DNA from: Streptomyces himastatinicus ATCC 53653
GTDB lineage: Bacteria; Actinomycetota; Actinomycetes; Streptomycetales; Streptomycetaceae
Direction of reading: 5' to 3'
Assembly: GCF_000158915.1 (NCBI RefSeq)
Contig: NZ_GG657754.1
Coordinates: 3,547,749 to 3,581,921 of the forward strand
DNA length: 34,173 nucleotides
The translations under genes were made by a program, and so were the position numbers. This document shows positions 33,746-34,173 of this stretch, piece after piece (within the stretch, counting starts at the first letter, position 1; each line of letters starts with the position of its first letter). The notes beneath the pieces were generated by a model. That model searched no databases. It was not told where the DNA came from and saw only the letters and a list, made by a program, of their open reading frames with translations.

Positions 33746-34173
33746 GTGGATGACCTCAGCCTCGCCGCACTCGGGTTCGGCGACGTGCCCGCCGAAGTGC
33801 CGCTCATCTACCCCGGGCGGCCCGTCACCACGCCCACGCTCCTCACCGGCGGCGAACTGCACCCCCTCGACCTGACGCTGCTGGAGCGGTACCGGCAGCG
33901 GCATCCGGTCATCGCGGTCGGGTCCAACGCCTCCCCCGCCCAGCTGCACTACAAGCTCAGCAGGCCCGGGCACCCCGCCACCGTGCCGATGGTTCCGGTG
34001 CTGGTGCACGGCATCGCGGTCGGCTGCTCCGCGCACATCGGGCGCTACGGGTACGTCGCCTCCGCCCCGTACGGCGACCCCGCCGCCCGCACGCCGCTGG
34101 TCGTCAGCTGGCTCGACGACGCGCAGCTCGACGCCGTGGACCGCACCGAGGTGCCCAACTACCAGCGGGTCCG
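33746..34173 (+). CDS. Conserved protein with gamma-glutamylcyclotransferase-like motif, cut off by the window edge
   Basis: Reads from GTG 33746 through 142 codons to the end without a stop. The sequence begins MDDLSLAALGFGDVPAEV. The segment VIAVGSNASPAQLHYKL near residues 53-69 resembles the glycine loop (YGSN-like) of gamma-glutamylcyclotransferase-fold proteins, and VPNYQRV near the end fits a later strand. The catalytic Glu would lie at or beyond the visible part, so activity cannot be judged. From memory a hypothetical gene follows filP in S. coelicolor, so this is probably the same gene. Function unknown. Confidence 0.7.
   Translation, partial: MDDLSLAALGFGDVPAEVPLIYPGRPVTTPTLLTGGELHPLDLTLLERYRQRHPVIAVGSNASPAQLHYKLSRPGHPATVPMVPVLVHGIAVGCSAHIGRYGYVASAPYGDPAARTPLVVSWLDDAQLDAVDRTEVPNYQRV

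Overview
The window is high-GC (roughly 70 % or more) DNA with actinobacterial gene style. GTG starts are frequent, genes overlap by ATGA or GTGA, G/C dominates third codon positions, and many starts sit directly behind a TANNNT -10 box with no leader. The Scy/FilP cytoskeletal pair, isobutyryl-CoA mutase, DUF6230/DUF6114 proteins and an EACC1 protein all point to Streptomyces or a close relative. From memory, the gene order matches the S. coelicolor core region running downward from about SCO5427 to SCO5395. I could not check this by alignment.

Left part (1-7380): a partial membrane-anchored protein of unknown function, then central carbon genes. pfkA (6-phosphofructokinase) points left. pta-ackA and pyk point right. 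Together they control the lower glycolytic flux and the acetyl-CoA/acetyl-phosphate/acetate node. A strong hairpin closes this block.

Candidate conflict system (7378-10750): a tight three-gene operon on the minus strand encodes an EACC1-type small protein, a caspase-like protease with TPR repeats, and a protein with two tandem Clp-N modules plus one degenerate AAA domain. The organisation fits the EACC1-linked conflict systems described by comparative genomics. This Clp-N/degenerate-AAA version is the most novel item here, and it looks like an insertion into conserved core DNA.

Cell surface and redox part (10750-15100): an operon of DUF6230 (secreted), DUF6114 (membrane) and a secreted protein with a long Ser/Pro/Asp/Lys-rich linker lies behind a 567-bp region rich in inverted repeats. 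Next comes a thioredoxin-TPR protein (YbbN/CnoX type), divergent from a TetR regulator, with a perfect 23-bp operator between them.

Acyl-CoA and regulatory part (15100-28150): icmA carries the two isobutyryl-CoA mutase signature residues and a 20-bp palindrome on its promoter. It is followed by DUF3817, MarR, MFS, thiamine-binding-like and second DUF3817 genes. Then come three tandem AIM24 paralogues, a second MarR regulator, an OmpR-type two-component pair, meaB, an acetyl-CoA acetyltransferase and methylmalonyl-CoA epimerase. IcmA, MeaB, the thiolase and the epimerase belong to C4-acyl-CoA metabolism, which supplies butyryl- and methylmalonyl-CoA building blocks. The IcmB and mutase AB subunits are not in the window.

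Polar growth part (28150-33560): scy and filP encode coiled-coil proteins of the hyphal tip. The window ends in a partial gene with a gamma-glutamylcyclotransferase-like motif. I saw no tRNA, rRNA, CRISPR array, insertion sequence or integrase.
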